Below are positions 8,618-16,710 of a DNA stretch of 64,000 bases, one piece after another. Source of the stretch: Streptomyces iconiensis. GTDB taxonomy: Bacteria; Actinomycetota; Actinomycetes; Streptomycetales; Streptomycetaceae. Where the stretch lies: the NCBI RefSeq assembly GCF_028657195.3, contig NZ_JANCPR020000020.1, positions 96,082-160,081 of the forward strand, written 5' to 3'. Each line of letters opens with the position of its first letter. Position 1 is the stretch's first letter. The notes beneath the pieces are model-generated. The model saw nothing but the letters and a program-made list of their open reading frames with translations. It searched no databases and was not told the origin of the DNA. The translations under genes and the position numbers were made by a program.

Positions 8618-9016
8618 ATGATCAGGAACACCCTGGCGGCCCTCAGCCTCTGGTTCGCGCCCGAGAGGATCAAGAGCGAGGGCACCACTCCCGACTACCG
8701 CTTCTCGCTCGCCAACGAACGGACGTTCCTGGCCTGGATCCGCACGGCGCTGGCGCTGGTGGCGGGCGGTATCGCCGTCGACCAGTTCCTCACACATCTG
8801 CGCTGGGGCGTACGGACGACGATCGCCATCGCCCTGCTCGCGGGAGCCGCGGCATGCGCACTGCGCGCCGTGAACCACTGGGTGCGCTGCGAACGCGCCA
8901 TGCGCCGCGGCGAGGACCTCCCCTCCTCCCGCTTCCCCGTACTGCTCGCCCTGGGCACGACGGTCGCCGCCGTGCTGGTGATCGTGGCCGTGGTGTTCGG
9001 CTACGCGGGCAGGTGA
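8618..9016 (+). CDS. DUF202 (YidH-like) inner membrane protein
   Basis: A 132-residue protein with three hydrophobic segments after a soluble start. The segment LANERTFLAWIRTALALVAGG is the DUF202 signature. The ATG at 8618 is chosen because homologous proteins begin close to it. Function is unknown; the family is common in actinomycetes as tandem pairs, as here with the next gene (7-nt gap), so the two probably form a heteromeric membrane unit. Confidence 0.85.
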   Translation: MIRNTLAALSLWFAPERIKSEGTTPDYRFSLANERTFLAWIRTALALVAGGIAVDQFLTHLRWGVRTTIAIALLAGAAACALRAVNHWVRCERAMRRGEDLPSSRFPVLLALGTTVAAVLVIVAVVFGYAGR

Positions 9017-9023
9017 GCCCGGC

Positions 9024-9362
9024 ATGAGCGCGGAGGACGGACCGCGGGTACCGCACCCGAGGGACCCCGGCGCACAGCCGGAACGCACCCGGTTGGCCTG
9101 GCGGAGAACGACGTTGACGTGCGCCGTCGCGGTGGCACTCGCGGTACGGGTGGCTGTCGTGCGGGGAACGGCGGTCGCCGTGCTGGCGGCTGCTCTCGGG
9201 GCACTCGCGTGGCTGGCACTGCTGCTCGGCGCGCACCGGCGCATCGGAAGACTCGCGGAGACACAGCCCGTCACGATGGGAGCGGCCGAGGTACGGGGAA
9301 CCCTGATCTGCCTCCTGGTGTTGATCGGTGTAGGGGTGATGCTGCTGTGGACAGTTCGTTGA
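9024..9362 (+). CDS. DUF202 family membrane protein, second of a pair
   Basis: A 112-residue protein with the shorter DUF202 motif RTRLAWRRTTLT near residue 22 and three membrane segments. It begins 7 nt after the first DUF202 gene. Its end overlaps the GTG start proposed for gluconate kinase by 16 nt, so the three genes are likely one transcript. Confidence 0.82.
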   Translation: MSAEDGPRVPHPRDPGAQPERTRLAWRRTTLTCAVAVALAVRVAVVRGTAVAVLAAALGALAWLALLLGAHRRIGRLAETQPVTMGAAEVRGTLICLLVLIGVGVMLLWTVR

Positions 9363-9910
9363 GTGACGGTCAGGGACGCCGCACACCGCGCGGGGGGCCA
9401 CTGGTCGTGGTGATGGGGGTCTCCGGCTCCGGCAAGACGACGATCGGGGAGGCGCTGGCCCCGCAGCTCGGGGTGGCGTTCGCGGACGCCGACGGATTCC
9501 ACCCGCGGGCGAACATCGACAAGATGTCGGCCGGTGTCCCGCTGGACGACGAGGACAGGGCGCCGTGGCTGGCCGCGATGGCCGACTGGCTGGCCGAGCA
9601 CGCCGGCGGCGGCGCCGTCCTGGTCTGCTCCGCGCTCAAGCGGCGCTACCGCGACCGGCTCAGGCGTGCCTCGCCCCGGCTCTTCTTTCTCCATCTGGAC
9701 GGCTCCTACGAGCTGATCTCGGAGCGCCTTGAGCAGCGCAAGGGGCACTTCATGCCGCCCAGCCTGCTGCGCTCCCAGTTCGAGGCGCTGGAGCCACTGG
9801 AGGAGGACGAGCGGGGTGCGGCGATCCCCATCGAGGGACCGCCCGAGCGGACCGTCGCCGAGGCGAGGGCAGCGCTCGCACGTTCGGGCAGCGGGAGCCC
9901 GAGCCGTTAG
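9347..9910 (+). CDS. gntK: Gluconokinase
   Basis: A 187-residue P-loop kinase. GVSGSGKTTIGEALA is the Walker A motif near residue 25, followed by FADADGFHPRANIDKMSAGVPL, the gluconate-kinase-specific substrate region, and CSALKRRYRDRLR. It phosphorylates D-gluconate to 6-phosphogluconate, feeding the pentose phosphate pathway. The start is the GTG at 9347, overlapping the previous gene; a TTG at 9359 is the alternative. No gluconate permease gene lies beside it. Confidence 0.88.
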   Translation: MDSSLSDGQGRRTPRGGPLVVVMGVSGSGKTTIGEALAPQLGVAFADADGFHPRANIDKMSAGVPLDDEDRAPWLAAMADWLAEHAGGGAVLVCSALKRRYRDRLRRASPRLFFLHLDGSYELISERLEQRKGHFMPPSLLRSQFEALEPLEEDERGAAIPIEGPPERTVAEARAALARSGSGSPSR

Positions 9911-9919
9911 CCTTCGGGC

Positions 9920-10072
9920 ATGCCACTGGGTGACAAAGAAGAGCCGCTCTTCGTCCGCGACAGCAAGGCGAAGAACGGATACGTGCTCAACCACCGCAAT
10001 CCGACGGGCCTCGCGCTCATCGTGCTGGTCCTCGCCGGCCTGCTGATCACGGCACTCGTCGTGCTGGCCTAG
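9920..10072 (+). CDS. 50-residue single-span membrane protein
   Basis: An ATG at 9920, ten nt after the gluconokinase stop, opens a 50-codon frame ending TAG at 10070-10072. Residues 1-29 are polar (MPLGDKEEPLFVRDSKAKNG), and residues 30-50 form one hydrophobic helix (TGLALIVLVLAGLLITALVV). Spacing and codon use support a real gene. Similar tiny proteins are common in Streptomyces; no function is known. Confidence 0.6.
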   Translation: MPLGDKEEPLFVRDSKAKNGYVLNHRNPTGLALIVLVLAGLLITALVVLA

Positions 10073-10137
10073 GGCCGGTGGGGGCGGCCCGCGCGGCGTT
10101 GTGGCCACCGTCTCGGCGGCAACCCCTGGACGCCATA

Positions 10138-10149
10138 CCGACTAGTCGG
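10138..10149. promoter_or_regulatory. 12-bp palindromic operator before the acyl-CoA dehydrogenase operon
   Basis: CCGACTAGTCGG is a perfect palindrome ending 36 nt before the phosphotransferase start. Its form (ACCGACTAGTCGGC) fits TetR-family operators that commonly control fatty-acid-degradation genes in actinomycetes. No TetR gene is adjacent, so the regulator would act in trans. Confidence 0.45.
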
Positions 10150-10185
10150 CATGATCGGGGCGACCGACGCAGAGGAGCGCGCACG

Positions 10186-11214
10186 ATGAGCGAACAGAAC
10201 CCGCCCGGACTCGACCTGGCAAGGCTGGCCGAGCACTTGGAGCGTGAGCGCCCCGGTCTGGTACGCGGCCCGCTGGAAGCCGAGGTCGTGCAGGGCGGGC
10301 GGTCGAATCTGACGTACCGCGTCACCGACGGCGCCTCCCGCTGGGTCGTACGGCGTCCTCCGCTCGGACATGTGCTGGCCACCGCACATGACATGGGGCG
10401 CGAGCACCGGGTCATCAGCGCACTGCGCGAGACGGAAGTCCCTGTTCCGGGAACGGTGCTGCTGTGCGAGGACCCCGAGGTGCTCGGGGCGCCGTTCTAT
10501 GTGATGGAGCACGTGGACGGCACGCCGTACCGCACGGCCGAACAGCTCGTACCGCTGGGACCCGAGCGCACCCGGCGCATCGTGCTCTCGCTGCCCGACA
10601 CGCTGGTCGCGCTGCACTCCGTCGACCCCGCCCGGGTGGGGCTGGCCGACTTCGGGCGGCCCGAAGGGTTCCTTGAGCGGCAACTGCGGCGGTGGAGCAA
10701 GCAGCTGGAGGCGTCCCGCAACCGTGAGCTGGACGGCATCGACGAGCTGCACACCGCGCTCGCGCGTGCGCTGCCCGCCTCGCCCGAACCGGCCGTCGTG
10801 CACGGCGACTTCCGGCTCGACAACGTTCTGGTGCACACGGAAAGCACGGACGACCGGATCACGGCCGTTCTCGACTGGGAGATGTCCACCCTCGGTGACC
10901 CGCTGACCGATCTGGGACTGCTGTCGATGTACAGCGAGCTGGACCTGCCCGGCTCCCCCGTCAGCACCACCAGCGGCGCCCCGGGGCACCCGGAGGCAGC
11001 CGAGCTGATCGAGCGCTACGCGCGTGCGTCGGGGCGCGACGTGTCCCGCATCAACTGGTACACGGCGTTCGCCTACTTCAAGCTCGCCGTGATCCTTGAG
11101 GGCATCCACTACCGCTACACGCTCGGCCAGACCGTCGGCGCGGGCTTCGACCGGATCGGCGCGCTCGTCCCGGTCTTCATCGACAACGGACTCACCACCC
11201 TACGGAAGGGCTGA
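10186..11214 (+). CDS. Phosphotransferase family protein (APH fold), ACAD partner
   Basis: A 342-residue APH-fold protein. The catalytic loop VVHGDFRLDNVL is near residue 205, and the metal-binding segment LDWEMSTLGDPLTDLG near residue 228. This is the FadE36/ACAD10-type branch usually found next to acyl-CoA dehydrogenases, thought to phosphorylate hydroxy-acyl intermediates before dehydrogenation. The stop is 8 nt before the dehydrogenase ATG, so the two are one operon. The role is inferred from family and context. Confidence 0.85.
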   Translation: MSEQNPPGLDLARLAEHLERERPGLVRGPLEAEVVQGGRSNLTYRVTDGASRWVVRRPPLGHVLATAHDMGREHRVISALRETEVPVPGTVLLCEDPEVLGAPFYVMEHVDGTPYRTAEQLVPLGPERTRRIVLSLPDTLVALHSVDPARVGLADFGRPEGFLERQLRRWSKQLEASRNRELDGIDELHTALARALPASPEPAVVHGDFRLDNVLVHTESTDDRITAVLDWEMSTLGDPLTDLGLLSMYSELDLPGSPVSTTSGAPGHPEAAELIERYARASGRDVSRINWYTAFAYFKLAVILEGIHYRYTLGQTVGAGFDRIGALVPVFIDNGLTTLRKG

Positions 11215-11222
11215 GGCAGCAC

Positions 11223-12437
11223 ATGGACTTCGCATACGACGCCCGTACCGAAGAGCTGCGCGAGCGGCTGCTCGCCTTCATGGACGAGCACGTACGGCCC
11301 GCCGAGCGCGTGGTGGACGAGCAGCGGGCCCAGCTGGACTCGCCGTGGCTCACCCCGCCCGTGGTCGGTGAACTCAAGGACACCGCGAAGAAGCTGGGCC
11401 TGTGGAACCTCTTCCTGCCCGACCCCGCCTACGGTGCGGGGCTCACCAACCTCCAGTACGCGCCGCTCGCCGAGATCACCGGGCACAGCCCGCAGCTGGC
11501 GCCGACCGCGCTCAACTGCGCGGCCCCCGACACCGGGAACATGGAGCTGCTCGCCGAGTTCGGCACCCCCGAACAGCGCGAGCGCTGGCTGGAGCCGCTG
11601 CTCGCCGGAGAGATCCGCTCCGCCTTCGCCATGACCGAGCCCGAGGTGGCCTCCTCGGACGCGACGAACATCGGCACGCGGATCCGGCGCGAGGGCGACT
11701 CGTACGTCATCACGGGGCGGAAGTGGTACATCTCCGGCGCGATGAACCCCGACTGCCAGATCTTCATCGTCATGGGCAAGACCGATCCCGACGGCGCCGA
11801 CGTCCGCCGCCAGCAGTCCATGATCCTCGTCCCGCGTGACACCCCCGGTGTCGAAGTGCGGCGCGCGATGACCGTCTACGGGTACGAGGACCACTACCAC
11901 GGAGGGCACGCCGAGGTCGTCTTCCACGACGTACGCGTTCCCGCTTCGCACCTCGTCGGCGAGGAAGGGGGCGGCTTCGCCATCGCGCAGGCCCGGCTCG
12001 GTCCTGGCCGCATCCATCACTGCATGCGGCTCATCGGGATGGCCGAGCGGGGGATCGAGCTGATGTGCCGGCGGGCCGTCTCCCGCACCGCGTTCGGCAA
12101 GCCGCTCGCTGCGCAGGGCGCTGTGCAGGGCTGGATCGCCGATGCGCGGGTTCAGGTCGAGCAGTTGCGGCTGCTCGTGCTGAAGACTGCGTGGCTGATG
12201 GACACGGTCGGGAACCGGGGCGCGCACACCGAGATCCAGGCGATCAAGATCGCCACGCCTCGTGCGGTGGTCGGCATCCTCGATGACGCCGTTCAGTTGC
12301 ACGGCGCCGGGGGTGTGTCCCAGGATTTCCCACTGGCCGAGCTGTGGGCCGGCGCCCGTACGTTGCGGCTTGCCGACGGGCCCGACGAGGTGCACCAACG
12401 ATCACTCGCCCGCCACGAACTGCGCCGGTACGCCTAA
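11223..12437 (+). CDS. Acyl-CoA dehydrogenase
   Basis: A 404-residue flavoenzyme. AMTEPEVASSDATNIGTRIR (about residues 137-157) is the FAD/substrate loop of the family, and RTAFGKPLAAQGAVQGWIAD and ATPRAVVGILDDAVQLHGAGG in the C-terminal helical domain are typical. It catalyses alpha,beta-dehydrogenation of an acyl-CoA. With the APH-fold partner it resembles the ACAD10/11 system acting on 4-hydroxy or branched acyl-CoAs. It is followed by repeats and the IS. Confidence 0.92.
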   Translation: MDFAYDARTEELRERLLAFMDEHVRPAERVVDEQRAQLDSPWLTPPVVGELKDTAKKLGLWNLFLPDPAYGAGLTNLQYAPLAEITGHSPQLAPTALNCAAPDTGNMELLAEFGTPEQRERWLEPLLAGEIRSAFAMTEPEVASSDATNIGTRIRREGDSYVITGRKWYISGAMNPDCQIFIVMGKTDPDGADVRRQQSMILVPRDTPGVEVRRAMTVYGYEDHYHGGHAEVVFHDVRVPASHLVGEEGGGFAIAQARLGPGRIHHCMRLIGMAERGIELMCRRAVSRTAFGKPLAAQGAVQGWIADARVQVEQLRLLVLKTAWLMDTVGNRGAHTEIQAIKIATPRAVVGILDDAVQLHGAGGVSQDFPLAELWAGARTLRLADGPDEVHQRSLARHELRRYA

Positions 12438-12456
12438 GTCTCCTCCCCTTCTCTTC

Positions 12457-12499
12457 GGGCCTGCGGCCCATGCCCCCCTCCCTATCGGGCCTGCGGCCC
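12457..12499. repeat. Two hairpin-forming GGGCCTGCGGCCC repeats
   Basis: GGGCCTGCGGCCC occurs at 12457-12469 and 12487-12499, 30 nt apart. Each is a 5-bp stem with a short loop. They lie 20 nt past the acyl-CoA dehydrogenase stop and probably act as its terminator. Confidence 0.55.
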
Positions 12500-12537
12500 A
12501 CGCCCCGCCGTTTCCTGACCGGCCAGTCCCCGCCTTT

Positions 12538-12611
12538 CCGTTCCTAATGGGGCTTCGCCCCTTACCCCGTTGGCCTCGCCGGCCGGGCGTCGGGGGGCTC
12601 CGCCCCCCGGC
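12538..12611 (+). repeat. Dispersed intergenic repeat, copy 1
   Basis: About 75 bp, starting CCGTTCCTAATGGGGCTTCG and containing TTGGCCTCGCCGGCCGGGCG and a GGGGGGCTCCGCCCCCC hairpin. A near-identical copy in the same orientation lies at 63918-63994, also just downstream of a plus-strand gene. It has REP-like character. Confidence 0.75.
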
Positions 12612-12627
12612 AATCCCCCCGCCAAAA

Positions 12628-12781
12628 GGGGCTCCGCCCCCTCTGGACTCCCCCGCCCGTATCCGGGCCCGCCCTGAAGTGCCCGCACCCCAACAGAGCA
12701 ACAACCCCGAAATCGGGCCCCCCTTACTTCAGGGCTGGTCCCGATACGGGCGGGGGGAGTCCTAGAGGGGGGCGGAGCCCT
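12628..12781. repeat. Long near-perfect inverted repeat beside the IS
   Basis: Left arm 12628-12680 and right arm 12726-12781 are reverse complements with only a few mismatches or indels over about 53 bp; the loop is 45 nt. The arms contain CTCCCCCGCCCGTAT and GCCCTGAAGT. The right arm ends 3 nt before the left end of the IS. A transcript through it would form a very stable hairpin. Confidence 0.8.
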
Positions 12782-12784
12782 CCT

Positions 12785-13815
12785 CTAGATGGTTGATGCG
12801 CTTTTATGTGCTGGTCAGTGGGGTGGGGTGGTCGTAGTGGATCAGTGATCGTTTCCTGTCGGCTCGGCAGGCCCAGTTGTGCCAGATCGCCGCGTTGAGG
12901 GCCAGGAGTCGCTGGAGGACCCTGGCCCACAGTCCGGGCCGGGTGCGTCCGCCGTGGTTTTCCAGGCCGAGTTGGCTCTTGAGGGTCCAGTTCACCGACT
13001 CGATGCGCTGGCGGAGCCACTGCGGGAAGATCCCCGGGTCGGTCTCGTCCTTGCGGGCCGGGCGGATCACGGTGATCCCGAGCGTGGACATGTCGGCCTC
13101 GAACCCGGCTCCGGCGAAGCCCTTGTCGCACACTCCGGTGGTGCCCGGCTCGGGCCGGTTCTTGGCCAGCGCGAACATCGTCCGTATCGCATCGCGTTCC
13201 TTGACGAGTTTCGGGTTGACCAGGATGAAGCCGGTGACCAGGCCGTCCGGTGCGCAGACCAGCATCAGTTCGGCGCCCCAGTAGAAGCGGTGGTGGGACT
13301 TGTCCATGCCATAGCCCGCCCATCCGGCCAGGTCGGAGCGTTTCGCGGTCTCGCGGGACGCTCCGCACGGCACCGGGGTGCCGTCCCACAGCCGCACCGC
13401 ATCGGCGCTGGAGGGGGTACGGGACGCCAGTCGGCGCAGGGCTTCCTCCAGCAGGCCGCCGACCGCACGCAGCCTCCGGTTGTACTCGCTTTGCGAGAGC
13501 AGGCGCGGGAAGAGGTGGCCGACCAGCGCGGGAGCGGAGCGGAGCCAGTGCCGCTCGTCGTCGTAGCGCAGCAGGACCTGGGCGACGGCCAGGCAGACCA
13601 GCTCGGCGTCGGTGACCTCCAGCGGATGACCGGGCCCGGTACGAGGCCCCCGCGAGGGGATGATGCCGTCGTCCAGCTCGACGTACAGTGCGATAAGAAG
13701 GGTGTCCAGATCGGTGTTCACAGCGCGTCCCTCGGGTCGAGCCGGTGTTCAACACCACCGATTCTGGGCACTCTTCGCCATTCCGGACAGAGGCCAAAGC
13801 GCATCAATCATCTAG
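12785..13815 (-). mobile_element. IS982-type insertion sequence, 1031 bp
   Basis: Terminal inverted repeats are seen: CTAGATGGTTGATGCGCTTT at 12785-12804 and, read on the other strand, CTAGATGATTGATGCGCTTT at 13815-13796, with one mismatch. They enclose a single transposase gene. No clear target-site duplication is seen at the edges. Length and one-gene structure fit the IS982 family. The right end contains the stop codon of the adjacent response regulator. Confidence 0.85.
12804..13721 (-). CDS. IS982-family transposase
   Basis: A 305-residue DDE transposase with the opening NTDLDTLLIALYVELDD typical of IS982 proteins. The acidic triad is visible: Asp in LWDGTPVPCG (about residue 115), Asp in GVCDKGFAGAGF (about residue 200) and Glu in QRIESVNWTLKSQLGLE (about residue 243). 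The frame is uninterrupted, so the element may still be active. The TAA stop lies at 12804-12806, directly adjoining the left terminal repeat. Confidence 0.88.
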   Translation of the reverse strand: MNTDLDTLLIALYVELDDGIIPSRGPRTGPGHPLEVTDAELVCLAVAQVLLRYDDERHWLRSAPALVGHLFPRLLSQSEYNRRLRAVGGLLEEALRRLASRTPSSADAVRLWDGTPVPCGASRETAKRSDLAGWAGYGMDKSHHRFYWGAELMLVCAPDGLVTGFILVNPKLVKERDAIRTMFALAKNRPEPGTTGVCDKGFAGAGFEADMSTLGITVIRPARKDETDPGIFPQWLRQRIESVNWTLKSQLGLENHGGRTRPGLWARVLQRLLALNAAIWHNWACRADRKRSLIHYDHPTPLTST

Positions 13816-14498
13816 GCGCCCCCGCCCGGGGCGATCAGCCCTGTCTCATAGGCGAAGACGACGGCCTGGACGCGGTCGCGCAGGTCCAGCTTCGACAGGA
13901 TGCGGCCGACGTGGCTTTTGACCGTGGTCGGGCTGAGGAACAGCCGGGAGGCGAGTTCGGCATTGCTGAGGCCCGTCGCGAGGAGGCGGAGCACTTCGAG
14001 CTCGCGCGGGGTCAGGCCGGACAGATCGCGGTGCGGGGCGATGGTCTGCGGTTCGTCGTGAGGGGCGAAGCGCTCGATCAGCCGACGGGTGATCGTGGGC
14101 GCGAGGAGAGCGTCGCCGGTCTGCACCAGGCGTAGGGCGGAGACCAGGTGTTCGGGAGTGACGTCCTTGAGCAGGAAGCCGCTGGCGCCGGCCGTGAGCG
14201 CGGCGTAGACGTAGTGGTCGAGGTCGTATGTGGTGAGGATGATGACCCGGGTTCCGGCCGGGCCGGCGTCGCCGATGATGCGCCTGGTGGCCTCGATGCC
14301 GTCCATCTCCGGCATCCGGATGTCCATGAGGACGACGTCGGGCCGCGTACGGCGAACCGCTGCGACAGCGTCGGCCCCGTCGGCGGCCTCGGCTGTCACC
14401 TCGATGCCGTCCGCAGCCAGGATCATCTTGAAACCGGTGCGTACGAGGGCTTGATCGTCGGCGATGACGGCGCGCAGAGGTGGCCGGTCCGCGGTCAT
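13812..14498 (-). CDS. LuxR-type response regulator
   Basis: A 228-residue NarL/FixJ response regulator. The receiver domain (residues 8-125) has the acidic pocket ADDQ and phosphorylation Asp in VVLMDIRMPEMDG, and a LuxR helix-turn-helix follows (LTPRELEVLRLLATGLSNAE, then SPTTVKSHV). The ATG overlaps the histidine kinase stop by 4 nt, so the two are co-translated. The TAG stop (13812-13814) lies inside the right terminal repeat of the IS, so the last codon or codons may have been altered by insertion; both domains are intact. It probably controls the divergent ABC exporter. Confidence 0.92.
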   Translation of the reverse strand: MTADRPPLRAVIADDQALVRTGFKMILAADGIEVTAEAADGADAVAAVRRTRPDVVLMDIRMPEMDGIEATRRIIGDAGPAGTRVIILTTYDLDHYVYAALTAGASGFLLKDVTPEHLVSALRLVQTGDALLAPTITRRLIERFAPHDEPQTIAPHRDLSGLTPRELEVLRLLATGLSNAELASRLFLSPTTVKSHVGRILSKLDLRDRVQAVVFAYETGLIAPGGGA

Positions 14499-15850
14499 AC
14501 CGCGCTCCGTGGGATGCGGGCCGTCACCCGGTAGCCGCCGGTCGGCGTCGGTCCGGCTGTCAACTCGCCCTTGTAGACGGCCAACCGCTCGCGCAGCCCC
14601 ATGTGGCCACGGCCGTTGCTCTGCACCGGTGGGGAGTCCTTGGCGCCGCCGGTGTCCGTGGTCTCGATCTCCAGACAGTCGTCGGTGTAGCTGATGGCGA
14701 CGGACGCCCGCGCGCCGCGCGCATGGTTGATCGTGTTGGTCAGCGCCTCCTGTACGACGCGATACGCCGCGAGGTCCACCCCCGGTGGCAGCGGATCCGG
14801 CGGCAGCGACACCTCGACGCTCACGGGCGTACCGGCGGCGCGTACTCGTGCGACGAGCGCGTCGAGCTGTGCGAGCCCCGGCTGGGGCTCCAGGGCGTCG
14901 GGCCTCTCGTGGGCCGGGGCGGCCAACAGGCCCATCACGTGGCGGAGTTCGGCCATGGCGGCCCGACCGCCCGCCTCGACGGCGAGCAGTGCCTCCTTCG
15001 ACTGCTCGGGCGCCATGTCCATCACTTTGCGGGCCGCGCCGGCCTGGATCACCATCACGCTCACATTGTGGGTCACCACGTCGTGCAGTTCGGCGGCAAT
15101 GCGGGCACGCTCCTCTTCGACGGCGCGGCGCGTGGCCTCCTCCTGAGCGGCCTGCAGTTCTGCCACCCGGTCCCGGCTGGAGGCCAGCCGCAGTTGCAGA
15201 AAGCGGACGAGGCTGGCCAGCATCCCTGCCACCAGGAGCACGAACCCCGGGCTGGACCATCCGGGTAGCACGGGTTCCGCGTTGCGGAAAGCGAAGCCGG
15301 ACAGTGCGGCGGCGATCACCAGGACGGCGATCGCCGATATCCGGTAACGGCTGTACACGACCGCGCTGTAGGCACCGATGACACAGGCCAGGACGGTGAT
15401 CCAGGAGGCGGAGCCGCCGATGGCCAGTGCTGCGCCCAGCACCACCACGAACAAGGTCAGCGGATACCGGCGCCGGGCCGCCAGCGGCAGCGTCGACAAG
15501 ACGACCAGGGCCCAGGGCGCGGAGGAGGGTTCTTCCTCCACGGGCGCCCGACCAGGGTCGGGCGGCGAGGGCGGGGCCGGGACCCCGGTCCCGGCGTCCA
15601 CCGTAGGCGGGTTGATGTACACCGGCCCTTCGCCGGGACAGCGCGCCGCCAGGAACAGGGCAATGACGGTCAGTACGAACGCCAGCACCACATCGGCGCG
15701 CACGGCTCGCCGCGACAGCGGGGCCGCCTTCGCCTCCGGGCGTAGCGCGTCGATGAGTTGCTGATGTCGGTCGCGCCGGTCTTCCGTCTCCACCCGAGCA
15801 ATTGTGCTGCGCTCTCGCCCGGCCCGCGTCCGCCTGTCCGGCCAGGGCAT
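14495..15850 (-). CDS. HisKA_3 sensor histidine kinase
   Basis: A 451-residue kinase from the ATG at 15850 (the GTG at 15793 gives 432 residues and is equally plausible; neither has a strong SD). Four or more membrane helices span roughly residues 45-195, followed by a coiled coil (ASSRDRVAELQAAQEEATRR). The HisKA_3 phosphoacceptor motif is RARIAAELHDVVTHNVSVMV, and the C-terminal HATPase has NTINHARGARASVAISY and GRGHMGLRERL. It phosphorylates the overlapping response regulator. The signal is unknown; the partnered ABC exporter suggests a drug or envelope stress. Confidence 0.9.
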   Translation of the reverse strand: MPWPDRRTRAGRERSTIARVETEDRRDRHQQLIDALRPEAKAAPLSRRAVRADVVLAFVLTVIALFLAARCPGEGPVYINPPTVDAGTGVPAPPSPPDPGRAPVEEEPSSAPWALVVLSTLPLAARRRYPLTLFVVVLGAALAIGGSASWITVLACVIGAYSAVVYSRYRISAIAVLVIAAALSGFAFRNAEPVLPGWSSPGFVLLVAGMLASLVRFLQLRLASSRDRVAELQAAQEEATRRAVEEERARIAAELHDVVTHNVSVMVIQAGAARKVMDMAPEQSKEALLAVEAGGRAAMAELRHVMGLLAAPAHERPDALEPQPGLAQLDALVARVRAAGTPVSVEVSLPPDPLPPGVDLAAYRVVQEALTNTINHARGARASVAISYTDDCLEIETTDTGGAKDSPPVQSNGRGHMGLRERLAVYKGELTAGPTPTGGYRVTARIPRSAV

Positions 15851-16014
15851 TGCCCAAGAGACCTACTTCTCAGGGATGACTCCGCGGCCGAATCCTCCGC
15901 GGGGAGGGCCCGTTGTTGGTTCCGCGGCCGACGCGCCCCCTACGCGGCACTTCTAGGTTCGCAGGACCGGCAACGTCAGGTGCCTCTCGCGACCGCAAGG
16001 ACGGGACAACTCGT

Positions 16015-16710
16015 ATGCATCAAGTGATCGAACTGAAGGGTGTGGCGAAGCGCTACGACAGCGCAGGCGCGGCGCCGGTGCTCGGACCACTCACGCTCAG
16101 AGTCGCCAAGGGTGAGGCCCTCGCCGTGACGGGCCCTTCCGGCAGCGGCAAGTCCACGCTGCTGAACCTCGTCGCCGGCCTGGACAAGCCGACCGAAGGC
16201 GCCGTGACCGTGGCCGGGCGACGGATCGACCAGCTGAGCGAGCACGCCCTCGCCAAGTTCCGTCGCGAGCACATCGGCATGGCCTTCCAGTTCTTCAATC
16301 TCCTCGACGACCTCACCGTCACCGACAACATCCAGCTCCCGGCCCAGCTGACCGGAACCAGTCGGCGCAAGGCCGCGGCCCGCGCGGGTGAGCTCATGGA
16401 AATGCTGGGCATCCAGAAGCATGCCCGCGCCTACCCGGGCCGGCTGTCCGGAGGCGAACGCCAACGGGTCGCGGTCGCCCGGGCCTTGGTCAACCGGCCC
16501 GCGCTGCTGCTCGCCGACGAGCCCACCGGTGCGCTGGACACCGTCTCGGGCCACGACGTCCGCAATCTGCTGATGGAGCTGCACCGCGCCGGACAGACCA
16601 TCGTGCTGGTGACGCACGACCTGTCGTTGGCGGAGGCATGCGCGAGCCGCTCCATCCACCTGGTCGACGGTCACGTCGCCCTCGACTCCTACGCGCAGGC
16701 CGTCCGATGA
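16015..16710 (+). CDS. ABC transporter ATP-binding protein (MacB/LolD type)
   Basis: A 231-residue ATPase with Walker A GPSGSGKSTLLN (about residue 43), Q-loop, signature LSGGERQRVAVARALV, Walker B LLLADEPTGALD and H-loop VTHD. The LolD/MacB-type sequence, paired with an FtsX-like permease overlapping by 4 nt, marks an exporter or mechanotransmission complex rather than an importer. It is divergent from the two-component system, a common arrangement for antibiotic-sensing modules. Confidence 0.92.
   Translation: MHQVIELKGVAKRYDSAGAAPVLGPLTLRVAKGEALAVTGPSGSGKSTLLNLVAGLDKPTEGAVTVAGRRIDQLSEHALAKFRREHIGMAFQFFNLLDDLTVTDNIQLPAQLTGTSRRKAAARAGELMEMLGIQKHARAYPGRLSGGERQRVAVARALVNRPALLLADEPTGALDTVSGHDVRNLLMELHRAGQTIVLVTHDLSLAEACASRSIHLVDGHVALDSYAQAVR

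Noticed and set aside
7930..8688. Minus-strand continuation of the FAD dehydrogenase frame upstream of 7929
   Set aside because: It lies antisense to the NUDIX gene. The Rossmann motif starts right after the ATG at 7929, so the longer frame is not coding.
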